DNA from: Pinus tabuliformis
Lineage: Eukaryota > Streptophyta > Pinopsida > Pinales > Pinaceae
Assembly: GCA_031772625.1 (NCBI GenBank)
Contig: CM062815.1
Coordinates: 602,318,505-602,382,504, forward strand
Direction of reading: 5' to 3'
Length of the DNA: 64,000 bases
The notes beneath the pieces are model-generated. The model made no database searches. It worked only from the letters and a program-made list of their open reading frames with translations, and was not told the origin of the DNA. How positions within the stretch are numbered: the stretch's first letter is position 1; each line of letters opens with the position of its first letter. The position numbers and the translations under genes are program-made. Shown here piece by piece: positions 22,916-33,483 of the stretch.

Positions 22916-24895
22916 AGAGCCGTCTTGAGCATCTTTTCCGAGCTGGTCCATGATGCGGTGGAAATCTATATGGATGACTTCACTCCTTATGGGTCCAACT
23001 TCAAGGAAGCATTGTCCAATCTGGGAAAAGTCCTAACCAAATGCATTGAGATGAACCTGTCCCTTAGTCCTGAAAAATGTGAATTCCTGATGACTGAAGG
23101 GACCGTGCTATGCCACACCATTTCTTGCCAAGGGTTACAGGTGGATCCTAACAAAATTGCTCTCATCAAGAAGGTTCCACCTTCCCAAAAGGTAAGGGAT
23201 GTTCGGAGTTTCTTAGGATTAGCGGGGTATTACAGGAGATTCATTAAAGACTTCAGCAAGCTAGCCTCACCATTGTTTGGTTTGTTGGCAAAAGATGTGG
23301 AGTTTAAATGGACTGACGATTGTCAGAGGGCTTTGAATGAATTAAAGGACAAATTGGTGTCTGCCCCAATCTTGCGAGGTCCCAACTGGGTCCTACCTTT
23401 CCACATCCACACTGATGCCTCGAACAAAGCCATAGGGGCAGCCTTAGGACAAGTGGAACAAAAACTTCCCTATGCCATTTACTTTGTCAGCAAAAACTTA
23501 TCCAAAGCAGAACTGAATTACACTGTAACCGAGAAAGAATTCTTGGTTGTGGTCCATGCACTGAACAAGTTCCGACATTATATCACTGGCTATCAAACAT
23601 TTGTACATACTGATCATGCTGCAATTAGATATTTAATGAATAAACCAGATGTGAATGCTCGTATTATTAGATGGTTACTTTTGTTGCAGCAGTTTGATTT
23701 GACCATTGTTGACAAGCCAGGTAAAGAAAATGTTGTTGCTGACGTTTTATCTAGATTGGATCTATCTACAGATGAGGATGGAACAGTGGATGACCAGATG
23801 CCCGATGAACATCTGTTTGCTATCTCAGTACTCTCTCCATGGTTTGCTGATATAGCAAACTACCTTGTTTCAGAACAGTTCCCTCCGCACCTATCTTCAA
23901 GGGAGAAGAGCCGAATCATCAGAAAAAGTGCCTCATTCACTTGGATCGGGGGAAACCTGTTCAAGCTTGGCCCTGATCAGATCTTAAGTCGTTGTGTAAG
24001 GGAGGAGGAAGTCTTTGATATCCTCCTCACCTGTCATGATGGGCCTTGTGGAGGACATTTTGCAGCAAAGAGGACTTCCTTCAAAATCCTGCAGGCAGGC
24101 TACTATTGGCCCACTCTTCATCAAGATGTCAGAAGGTATATCAGCCAATGTGACCGATGCCAAAGAATGGGGAAACCGACTCAAAGGGATGAGATGCCTC
24201 TCCAACCTCAAGTGACTCTTGAGCCATTTGAGAAGTGGGGTATGGACTTTGTGGGTCCAATTAACCCTCCTTCGAGGCAAAGGTCTTACATCATTGTGTG
24301 CACTGACTACCTGACAAAGTGGGTAGAAACTAAGGCAATCAAAGCAGCAACAGAAGAAAAGGTGGCCGAGTTCTTAAGAGAAAACATCTTCTACAAGTTT
24401 GGCTACCCAAGAGAGCTAGTCACCGATCAAGGAAGCCAGTTCACATCCAACTTAATTGAAGACCTACTAGCTCATCACAAAATCAAGCATAGGACTTCCA
24501 CCCCCTATCATCCACAGGCAAATGGGCAAGTGGAAGTCACCAACAGAGCATTGGAAGGGATTTTGACTAAGGTGGTGAGCAGCAGTAGGAAAGATTGGGC
24601 AAATCGCCTGGTTGAGGCCACATGGGCTTACAACACCACCTGGAAGACCACAACCGGCTTCACACCTTATGAGCTGGTCTATGGGAAGAAAGCTTTACTG
24701 TCCATTGAATTTGAATACAACACTTTGAGGATGGCAACTCAGCTGGACCTAGATCTCAGCCATGCACAACAAGAAAGGTTATTGCAGCTGAATGGACTGG
24801 ACGAGCACCGAATGCAGGCCCTCCTTCACTCAGAAGTGGTTCAACTTCAGAGAAAGGTGTGGCATGACCAACACCTCAATGACAAGCAATTCTAG
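22916..24895 (+). pseudogene. Athila-like reverse transcriptase, RNase H and integrase
   Basis: Same frame, continuing directly from the TAG. The YMDD catalytic box (EIYMDDFTPYG) is intact, followed by KCEFL, FLGLAGYYRRFIKDFS and the connection region. RNase H has HTDASNKAIGAALGQ, KNLSKAELNYTVTEKE and HTDHAAI. Integrase has the HHCC zinc domain (HFAAKRTS ending CDRC) and a complete D,D,E triad: WGMDFVG, TDQGSQF and NGQVEVTNRALEG. The frame ends with TAG at 24893-24895 before PGDWALLYDSK, again where a CAG codon would be expected. Confidence 0.93.
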
Positions 24896-25171
24896 CCAGG
24901 AGATTGGGCACTATTGTATGACTCCAAGCACAAAGATTTCAAGGGGAAGCTGAGAACCAGATGGCTGGGACCATATGCAGTGGAAAAATGTCATGACAAT
25001 GGATCTGTTCTTATTCAGACCATTGATGAGGAGTCCATCCCAATGCTTGTCAATGGGCATCGACTGAAGATCTACAGGAAACCTCTCTCAAGACAAGAAT
25101 TCATCAAAACTATGGAGAAATCAGTGTTGGTCATAGAGAAGGGTTCTGCCTCTGCTTTGGGCATACCCTGA
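24896..25171 (+). pseudogene. Athila-like integrase C-terminal domain
   Basis: In frame with the upstream pol. PGDWALLYDSKHKDFKGKL and RWLGPYAVEK are the C-terminal DNA-binding domain of gypsy integrases. It ends with VNGHRLKIY and a natural TGA at 25169-25171. With this part the gag-pol frame spans 1792 codons without a single frameshift. Confidence 0.9.
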
Positions 25172-25199
25172 AAGATCTAAAAAAAATAATAATAATGAA

Positions 25200-25402
25200 G
25201 ATCCTTGGGTGAAAACCTTTCTGAGGCTCCCAAGGCAGGTGGTAGGGGTGAAAACCTCATTGAGGCGCCCCTATTGTCTTTCAAAAAAAAAGGGGAATTT
25301 GAAAAAGATCCTTGAGTGAAAACCTCTCTGAGGCGCTTAAGGCAGATGGCAAGGGTGAAAACCTCATTGAGGCGCCCCTGCTATCTTTCAAAAAAAAAAG
25401 AA
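25200..25402. repeat. 107-bp tandem duplication with GTGAAAACCTC..GAGGC hairpins
   Basis: Two units start at 25200 and 25307 (GATCCTTGRGTGAAAAC). Each holds two copies of GTGAAAACCTYNYTGAGGC, at 25209, 25248, 25316 and 25355, and each unit ends in an A-run. CCTCATTGAGG within the motif is self-complementary, so four small hairpins could form in the RNA just after the pol stop codon. Confidence 0.9.
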
Positions 25403-27094
25403 AAGAAAGAAAAAAGAAAAAATAATAAGCAAAAAAGACAGGGACAACAAGTTTATAATGTGGAAATGCATGCAAGTTGCAGGTGTTCTATGAAGGAGAG
25501 GAGGTCTCTCAACTCAGAGTCAAGGATCCTTATCATGCTGCCAGGAGACCTCACCAGCACCTCCTCCAAGAATACTCATCTTCTCGAAGGTATGGGCACG
25601 ATTTCATTACAGCTTAAGTCTTCTACAGGAAGATGCAGACTTTCTACAGGAAGGTGCAGACTTTCTACAGGAAGTTCTGTATTTCTACAGGAAACTTCCT
25701 GTAGAAGTTTGGGACGGCCCAGAATTCATTATATGAGGAGATCTAACGACCAAGGTTCGGTATGGATGCATGCAAGCTACCATTTTCTCCCTCACACACT
25801 GTTGTCACCTCCTTCTACCACCCCTATCGACATGCAATGAAGGTACCTGCACAATCAAGGCAGATCATTGAGATTCAAGAGAAAGCAATTTTTTTTTAAT
25901 GAAAAAAACGCGGAGATGCCGTGCCATACCCATCCCAGCTATCTAAGAGCCCTGTGAGCATGATCGTGGGGCCACCGTCTTCACCGTGCAGCATGCACCC
26001 GAGGAGGAAAAACTGCTACAGGACATCCTGCAAGAGTCCCGTAGCAGTTAAGCCAAGTAGAGTGCACACCATTCCACCGCCTGCAACATGCAAGGATCAC
26101 GCGGGCGCATGCAGCCGAAGCATCAAATTCATCGTCAGCGGCCTGTAAAGAGGAACCTCCGAACCTGTGCAATCACGCAGCAGCAAACAAATCGACTCAT
26201 CATCGTCCAAAAGCCTGAAGAATCGTGTCGCGGCCGCACAGGTAAGTGCCTCGCCCTTTCTTCCGTCGAATTGCATGAATTTTACTTTGGAATGTTTGCG
26301 AAGTGTAAAGTGAATGGGTTGAGCGGTCGTATGGCCATTCGATTGGCCATGTCGACCAGTCAGTGGTCTAGTTGGATGTTTGAACGGTGGTCGTGGCAAA
26401 AAGGAACGGGCAGTGCACACGTGAGAGCCATCTAGTCGGGAAAAACGAGTTTTAACAGAAGTGACGGCGGCGGATCTGCGGGGAATGATGCGGCAGTAAG
26501 GGAACTCGCAGACGAATGATGGAGTGACGTCGTCCAACGGTCCGGCAGGGACAGCTCACCCCCGCACCACGGATTCCGCCGAATTCAAATCTAATCGGCT
26601 AGATTGCCACCCCACGCATTTATCATTCACCGTTTGAAAGTCGAGTGACCATCCGGATCCCTCTGCAGCTCGACACTCCAAGTCTTTGGCTGGTTGAACG
26701 CCTGTTCAGCAGCACAGAGAGCGCAGACCCACTGCAGTATCCTCTGGAATTCGCGCACTGCTTCTACAGGAAAGCTGTTTTTACAGGAAATTGGGTTCCT
26801 CACGTCAAAAGGTGGCGAATTCAAAAGGTAATCCTGAACCTTCCATGCAATTGGTTTTGAGGGTGGCAGAATCGACGTCTACAGTCTGGTCGTAAGAAAT
26901 TTTGCAAATATTGTCTGATGTTGCATGAATTGTCGTCCTACAGGATGTGAGTTATAGTTAAGCCATGTTAAGGTCGTCGGGAGATAAGTTTTGTGAATTG
27001 TATGCATGGCAGAGGCGTAATTCTACGCTCTGTCCCAGTTAGCCAATTTTCTTCCGCACCCGCCACCTCCAGTTAACGTCGCAGGTTTTTCACC
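25403..27094 (+). other. Untranslated region between pol and the second frame
   Basis: No conserved domain seen. An open frame at 25316-25840 crosses the tandem motifs and is probably not a gene. The stretch contains three 21-bp units of TTCTACAGGAA at 25621-25673, a perfect inverted pair at 25683-25706, a 14-bp stem at 26011-26049 and a further motif copy at 26762-26772. It probably acts as a leader or regulatory RNA region for the second frame (inference). Confidence 0.6.
25621..25706. repeat. TTCTACAGGAA tandem array and palindrome
   Basis: TTCTACAGGAA starts at 25621, 25642, 25663 and 25683, a 21-bp spacing with one of 20. The last copy is followed after two bases by its exact reverse complement TTCCTGTAGAA (25696-25706), giving an 11-bp stem. 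Confidence 0.97.
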
Positions 27095-29971
27095 ATGCCG
27101 GGTGGATTCATCAGAAGGGAATCAACCGACTCCTCAAAGCTAAGAGAAAATCCTGAGGTGGAGGAGCTCTTCACGCGAGCGCAATGGATATCATTCTGTG
27201 ACAAATTGCAGGGCTATGACGACGAGGTGGTAGAGGAGTTTTTGCAAGCTCTGAGGCCGAAATCCAAAACATTGGCCACCGTTAACTTCAGGGGTTTGAG
27301 TCTCAGACTCACCCCACAATTTATCAGCCGAGTTACTGAGCTCCCAATGGGATTACCATGGGACAAAGAAGAAAGAAAATTGGGCCAACAGGCTATGAAA
27401 GAATTCTTTCCACCAGAGGAGGAATTCTCAGAAGATAAAAATGGGGTTCGTAGAACCAGCTTACTGCCACCGTGGAGCGAAGTTAGCCTGCAGATTATGA
27501 AGTACATCACCTGCGAAGGTCGGTTTAGCATTGTATATGGGTACCATTTTCGGTTACTCACGGAATTAAGGCACCAGATGGACCTACCTGTAGAAAACAA
27601 ACTCAGTCTCCCCTACTTTCTACTACAGTCTCTGATTGAGTGTGCCACCAAGTTGAAAGAAGGCACACCAGACCAGGTAGCCCACCATGGACTCATCAAA
27701 CTCCTCATGGAGGATGCGCTCCACACATACAAGGTTCCTCTCTCATGGGAAGCCTTCAGAAATTTGACCAAGGATGGTGATATAAAGATGCTGACCGAAG
27801 AGCTCGGTTCATCTAGCAGTGAGGAGAAAGAGTCAGTGTCTGCAGGGAAGAAAGAAAAAGGCCAGAAGACCACGACCACGGAGCAGAAGAAAAATCAAGA
27901 GAAGAAACAAGAGAAAAAGGGTGCCAAAGAGAAGGATGACACACCCATTTTGACAGCCAGAGAAAAAAGATTACAAAGCAGAGTGGACAAGACTGAGCAG
28001 GTCCACATCAACAAAGGCACCACGTCAGCAGCCGCAACCAAGTAAAAAAGTAAAACACCCTCAGCAAAGCAATCTAAAGTGGTGCCACCTGTCTCTACAG
28101 GAAAACCGAAACCGGCTTCTACAGGAAGCCCGAAATCAGCTGAAAAAGGGCCTTCTACAGGAAGCCCGAAATTAACTAAAACAGGGTCTTCTACAGGAAG
28201 CCCTGAAAAAGTGAAACCCAAGGAGAAGAAAGCTGACATTCTTGCAAGGGAGGCAGCAGCTGTGCTGGCCGCCCTTAGCACACCTCCTAAGCCAAAGGAG
28301 AAGAGAAAGAGGGAGACCCCTCTATATTTTAAAGCTCGAAGAAGTGTGAGAATAAAGACGGGCAAGCCATAGCCTCCGTCCAGCAGCCCAATCATTATCG
28401 AAGATGCCCCTACTTCGCCCAAGGAGAGGTCCCCCTCAAAGATATCAGTCACCTATGAGAGGGGGAGCCTGAAGAAAACTACCTGGAAGGATAGGTTGGA
28501 CCAATTGGCCTCGAAAGCCCGGCTATAGGATGCTGAAGATGCTCTACAGGAAACTTTAGCCCGGCTTAAGGAAACAGAGAGAATGGAAGGAGAAACACCC
28601 TCATCACCACCGAGGGAGGGCGAAGTAGAGCCACCAAAAGAAGTGGAGAAAGAGCATATACCAGAGCCTAGCCCTCAGCCAAGTCTGAGTTCACATTACA
28701 ACTTTTTAGAGGCTGGCAAAATTATACCTCAGAAATTTACTGTGCCACTGTTTTTTGCATTGGAGGAAGAAAGAGTCCGTACACACACGTGGATGAAAAT
28801 AGCCAAGTCAAATGGTGTGGCAAACATAGGTCCCTTGCAAGAGCAGCTCAAGGAGGCCAGAAGTGAATTGTCCATGGCTAAACACGTGGCAAATTGCCAA
28901 CGAGTGTTCCTACAGGAAGAAAACCAAAAGCTGAGATTGCAGCTACAGGAGCTAAGGACAGGGACAGGTACATCCTCCAAGGACACCACAGTAGAGCAGC
29001 AAGGCAAAAAGGAACTGAACACCGGTCTTGGGGAGCCAACCACACATCTACAGGAAGCAGAACAACAAGCACAAATTGAGGTGCAAGCTCTCAGACAATA
29101 GCTGCAGCAGAAAGAGGCACAATTGGCCTGCATGGCCAGTTGGGCCATGGATGCTATCCAATGCAGGCAGCCGGCCAAATCCTATGGCCTGTACCTGAAA
29201 GACCAATGGCTGCAATTTCAAATCAATACCTTGGCGCAAAGGGGTATCTCTCAGCTCCAAGACCCGCAGAAATTCACTGAGTTATGCAGTACCAGCTCAT
29301 TAGAGGATAAGGCCAAATTAGCGGAGTTTTACCTCCATAATTTGGCCCTGCCTAATGTAGCTTCATGGGATCCCAATACGACCTTGGGAGATATGCAATT
29401 AATGGCATTTGCCTCATGGCTGAACCATGAGGACAAAAGAACAGTAGAAGCCAAAGCGGTCATGAACCGAGAGTTGAATGAGCCATTGCTCATCAGACCA
29501 GAACCAGGGGATCCAGTTGCACTAATCTCGGCACACCAACATTTGTCCGCTGACCCTCAAGCTTCATTGAGATATATGGATCAATAGGCCCAAGCCATAG
29601 CTCATTTTGAAGACATGGAGAGACTGTTAGGAGACAACGCTGTCCAAGCATGCACCCGCAGATGGAATACATTGGCCCACAGTCTGAAAATCCGAGAGTA
29701 TCATACCCCAACTCGGATGAGGGAAGCTCTGGTACGGGTGGCCCTCTATAAGAAATCCATGCAAAACCTCCAGGCCAACTGGATTGGCCTTAAGCTAAGC
29801 CTACCACTGCTGCTAGGATTGATGGAAGGCAGCACAGAGAAAGATGATAATGAACAGTGGGAAGAGGTGAACAGAAAGGCTGGGTTTCATATCAGCAAGG
29901 AGGACACTACTACAGAGGCTTGGGATGTAAGGGTGGCAGTAAAGGCAATGAAGGATGAAGAGTTGGACTAG
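27095..29971 (+). pseudogene. Second long frame of the Athila-like element (post-pol ORF)
   Basis: One reading frame of 959 codons from ATG 27095, interrupted only by stops at 28043 (TAA), 28370, 28526, 29099 and 29585 (all TAG), with no frameshift. After the final TAG at 29969 the frame continues eight codons to TAG at 29996-29998, two bases from the LTR. Residues 1-230 form a globular domain (AQWISFCDKLQGYDDEVVEEF, SRVTELPMGLPW) of a kind common in plant Athila-like elements. Then come a lysine-rich linker, three 12-residue STGSP repeats, a proline-rich acidic segment, a glutamine-rich probable coiled coil (about 28800-29150) and a helical C-terminal domain. I see no convincing signal peptide or membrane span, so calling it envelope is not supported. 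The function is unknown. Confidence 0.8.
28093..28208 (+). repeat. 36-bp in-frame repeats built on TTCTACAGGAA
   Basis: TTCTACAGGAAGCCC starts at 28117, 28153 and 28189, exactly 36 bases apart, with a weaker copy at 28093. Translated, each unit begins STGSP followed by a variable lysine-rich segment. The spacing keeps the reading frame. Confidence 0.95.
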
Positions 29972-29999
29972 TTGCTCAAGGATGAGAAAATACTTTAGC

Positions 30000-32091
30000 T
30001 GGGGATCGGTGATGAGCTCCAAATTTTGGTAACATTTTGGGTTCATTTGGCCTACTTACCTTGCTCAACCCTTCATTTTTTATCACTTATGCATCATTTC
30101 TTAGTATATTCATGTTATTTGTAGGAAGGAGGGCAGTCATTATGCCTATGTGGCTAATACATGTTTATTTCAGGTTTTTTGACATTAAATGGAGCAAAAC
30201 CACGCAGATGGAGGCAAGGAGACAGCCAAGGTGGCATTGCGGTTTTGTAGGAAGGTTGTCCACAGCCTTGAATGACCTTCCTCGTGATCTCCACCCCAAC
30301 TCCGAGCTCCAACAGCTATCACCACCGAGCTAGAAGGCAGCCAACGGATTCTAAAGGAACATCAGTTTACTTTTAGTTGGACAGCCAAGCCCCACTAATT
30401 TAGGAGGCCAGCTTGGCCCTCATAATGTATAAATCTTGAGGCTGTAGCCTTCGATGAAAACTTTTGAACCTTTGTTGCAGATTTTGAATCACGAGCTATA
30501 GCTCTGTTTTGTTCTTTGTAAGCCATTTTTGGCATGTTGTTAGACTTATGATTATGATCTTTTAATAAAAGGCAGGCAGATTTGAGTTCAATTCTGAGTT
30601 CTTAGAGGAGCTATAGCTCTCAGGTTTGGGCCCAACCTGAGAGCAATAGGCCTCCTTTCTTTGTATTGTTACTTGTCTTTTCTTCAACATCATATTTCTT
30701 GTCCTTTACATGCACTTGGAAACACAGTTTGCTGATTCGGATTTCTTGGTGTGGTTACATAGGTTAGTGTTATGAACAAAGTTGCTTTCAGTAGTTTAGA
30801 TTAGAGTAAGGATTGGAGTTAATCAGAGTTTGAAAAAAGGTTGAATGCACACTCACTTTCACCTCTGTTTGGGGACCGAAAGTGCAGACCATGCCAACTA
30901 CCAAAAACACTGTTTTATATGTTCATGCAAGCTTTAACGCAATAATTTCAGTTGTAGGAGTGTCCATGCACTTAGATTTTGTGGAGTAGCTCTTTGTTTC
31001 AGCACCATGCACGATTCTCCCTTAACTTACATTGTTGTTCTTTGGTTTTTAATAAAACAGTGAGAGTAGATTGATGACATTTCGGTGATACTCAAGACAG
31101 AGGAGATTTGTTCCATTTACACTGCGCAGCACCACTTTATCATTTCCTTATCCTTCTCAGCCGTGCCTAAGCCATCTCCTTACCTCCCAGCTAGATCATT
31201 TTCCCACCAACTCTTCTATTATCCACGTTGTTTTATCTTTTCGGCCTTCCATTGCCTCCACCCTTCTATCGACCAACCAGCTTTACACACCCCCTCTCCA
31301 TCTCATCTCTCTGTCCATAAGCCATCACAAGCTCCCCTCTCATCCTACCTATCCACCCATACAGCTCATTCACTCCTCCATCACCCAAAACTCCGATTGC
31401 AGAACATCCTGTAGAAGTTAGCAGACTTCCTGTAGAAATCCCGAGCTTCCTGTAGGATCCCCTGCAGACATCCTGTAGAAGCTTGCAAACACGATTGCCA
31501 GGCATCTGAACGTTGTGAACTTCTGTGGAATGATGTTAGGGATCCCCTGGAACCTCTCAGAGTCCTCCTGACCTTTTCCAAGCCTTCCTCCCCTTGAACT
31601 ACCCCTGCACAGTCAAGACCCAGTAAGAAGCACAGTCATAATAACTCCAACCACTTGAGCAAAAATACAAAAACATGTTCTCTTCGGATGAAAGTAGTTT
31701 AGACTCATGCATCTCATCTCACTAGAAGTAATGGCATCATTTTTAGAAGTTGCATTCCCACCATTGCATCGTAAGGATTAAGCTGGTCAAATTAGGGTTT
31801 ACTAGGGTTTCCATGTTTTGTTGGATTTCAGTTCATTCTTGCAAAGTAGGTTAATTTCCTTTGAGATAGCTTTCGTTCATCACTTAAAAAGCTTCTTCTG
31901 AGAACATATAGAAGTTGGCTTGAGCCCTAGCGGACTTGTGCCAGCTGACCAAGTGACAGCTACGACAAGAGCTAGTACTTGTGCATACAGCACCGTCGCT
32001 TCCAAGTTTGTTACAAAATACCAGGTTGATAAAATTAGAGAAGGAAGCTCCAGGAGTTGTAGCATTATTGCTACAATACTGGAGCCCACCA
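30000..32091 (+). repeat. 3' LTR of the Athila-like element
   Basis: 2092 bp, the same length as 17320-19411 and about 98.6 percent identical by hand count. The motif cluster is at 31407-31480. It is followed by ATCAG at 32092. Confidence 0.93.
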
Positions 32092-33118
32092 ATCAGATCT
32101 TACAATCTCCTTGATTGTTTCAAACAATAAACTAAATCTAGACGAGGAGGTTTTCAGGTCAATTTCTTTTGGATCTGATTTCTTTTTTATATTTTGTCAA
32201 ATTTTGTAATTAAACATTCCAGAAATTGTGGATCTCAAAACTAATGTATTTTTTGTATAAACTATATGGAAAAGTAGAGAGAAGGGTTGGTTTTTTGGCA
32301 CAAAAATACTTTATTATGTACTTTTTATTTTGATATTTATAAAATTTCCAAGGGAGAAGTTTTAGACTCACATATCTATTATCCCTTTGTTATGTTTATC
32401 AGTAAATGTTCTTTGTGATGTATGCCTTCTTAGTAAATCTCATGATTGTTATCTCTTCATGTTTGAAACACAGTTTGTAGAATAATGGAATTTATATTTG
32501 ATGCTCTATTGTTTTTAGTTTCAAATGCTCGATCTTATCCTCTAAAATTACACATATTTCATTTATTTGCTTTGTGTAATGGGATGTTTCTTCCTTCTGC
32601 TTACCATATGAATATCTCGAAGTCTAAATAAACCATGAATATGCCTTTGATCCCTATCTGCCTTACCTCTAGTTATTGGAAATTTCCATAAGATCAATCC
32701 CATGAATCCATGCCCAATGGTTAAAGTTACCATTTTTCCAACCAATCCCATAATTTTTACAAATTAAATTTGGCCACTTAGAGTATTAGTGACCTAATAC
32801 TATAGTGAACTTCAGTAGGAGAGTCATAGAGAGTTCCCTCTCTAGTTTGAAGGACCAACTTTCAATCCTAAAGTGGTTTGAAGGTTTCCTTGGTTTTTCT
32901 CCCCACAACCAGGGTAATTTATGAGTGATAACATCTTGATATTGTTGCCAAGGATGTGAAGCCTCAAGTCAAAAATTTGAAGAACTACCTTGAATATATA
33001 TGTCCTTTGGTTGTGAACAAAGGACATACACAAAAAGCTTTCACATCATTCAACTGACGACTCCACTCTCAGTAGGATGTAGAAATCAAAGTATCATTGG
33101 CGACTCCATTGGATCAAG
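32092..33118. other. Flank of the Athila insertion, possible LTR remainder of element G
   Basis: AT-rich DNA without a recognised gene. Near its end TGGCGACTCCATTGGAT (33098-33114) resembles plant gypsy primer-binding sites and stands just before the gag-like frame, so part of this stretch may be an LTR. No matching second copy was found in the window. Confidence 0.4.
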
Positions 33119-33483
33119 ATGAATCCACAATATGAAGGGTACATTCCTATGAATCATGCTTATATTCCAGGCTTTCCAAATTGTATTCTTCACATAGATT
33201 GGAGAACATATCTACCAATAATCAGAGATCAGAATGGGGATGATGTTGCTCTTCATTTGGCTAAATTTCACATGCACATACGTAAGCTAGGGGTTGAATT
33301 TCATGAGGATTGTTTGAAGAATATGTTTATGGAAACCTTAGAATAAAATGCATGATCTTGGTATGAAGGATTTCCATATACTAGTCTATATTGCCTTGAA
33401 GATTTCTATTTGAACTATAAAGAAAGACACCCTTCTATAGTGTTGGTTGAAAGTTTTTGTGCAAATTTTGAAAATTGTTTTTA
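33119..33483 (+). pseudogene. Retrotransposon gag remnant (element G)
   Basis: ATG at 33119 opens a frame with WRTYLPIIRDQNGDDVALHL, FHMHIRKLGVEFHEDC and MFMETLE, the pattern of a plant retrotransposon gag domain. The same frame continues past TAA and TGA stops as SWYEGFPYTSLYCLEDF and NYKERHPSIVLVESFC, which completes the domain. The following acidic sequence to about 34200 is open in pieces but shows no protease or polymerase. No pol was found before the repeat at 34651, so the element is gag-only or deleted. Confidence 0.7.

Larger units (their letters stand above)
17320..32091 (+). mobile_element. Full-length Athila-like Ty3/gypsy retrotransposon
   Basis: 14,772 bp on the plus strand. 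The order is 5' LTR (17320-19411), tRNA-Asp primer site (19418-19435), gag-protease-reverse transcriptase-RNase H-integrase (19796-25171), a long 3' region with a second frame (27095-29971), and 3' LTR (30000-32091). Reverse transcriptase before integrase marks Ty3/gypsy. The protease LIDLGAAINVM and the polymerase FLDGFSGYNQI and CNAPATF segments fit the Athila/Tat group. By hand count about 29 of 2092 LTR bases differ (about 1.4 percent, mostly transitions) with no gaps, so insertion was fairly recent for such a genome. An extra frame after pol is usual in Athila, where it is called env-like. Confidence 0.93.

Noticed and set aside
19796..25171. Programmed stop-codon readthrough between gag and pol
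   Set aside because: Four stops occur in unrelated places, including inside the polymerase. None is followed by the CARYYA readthrough context, and their form fits C-to-T mutation.
25316..25840. A separate protein after pol
   Set aside because: The frame runs across hairpin and tandem motifs and an A-run, and has no domain. It is likely chance openness.
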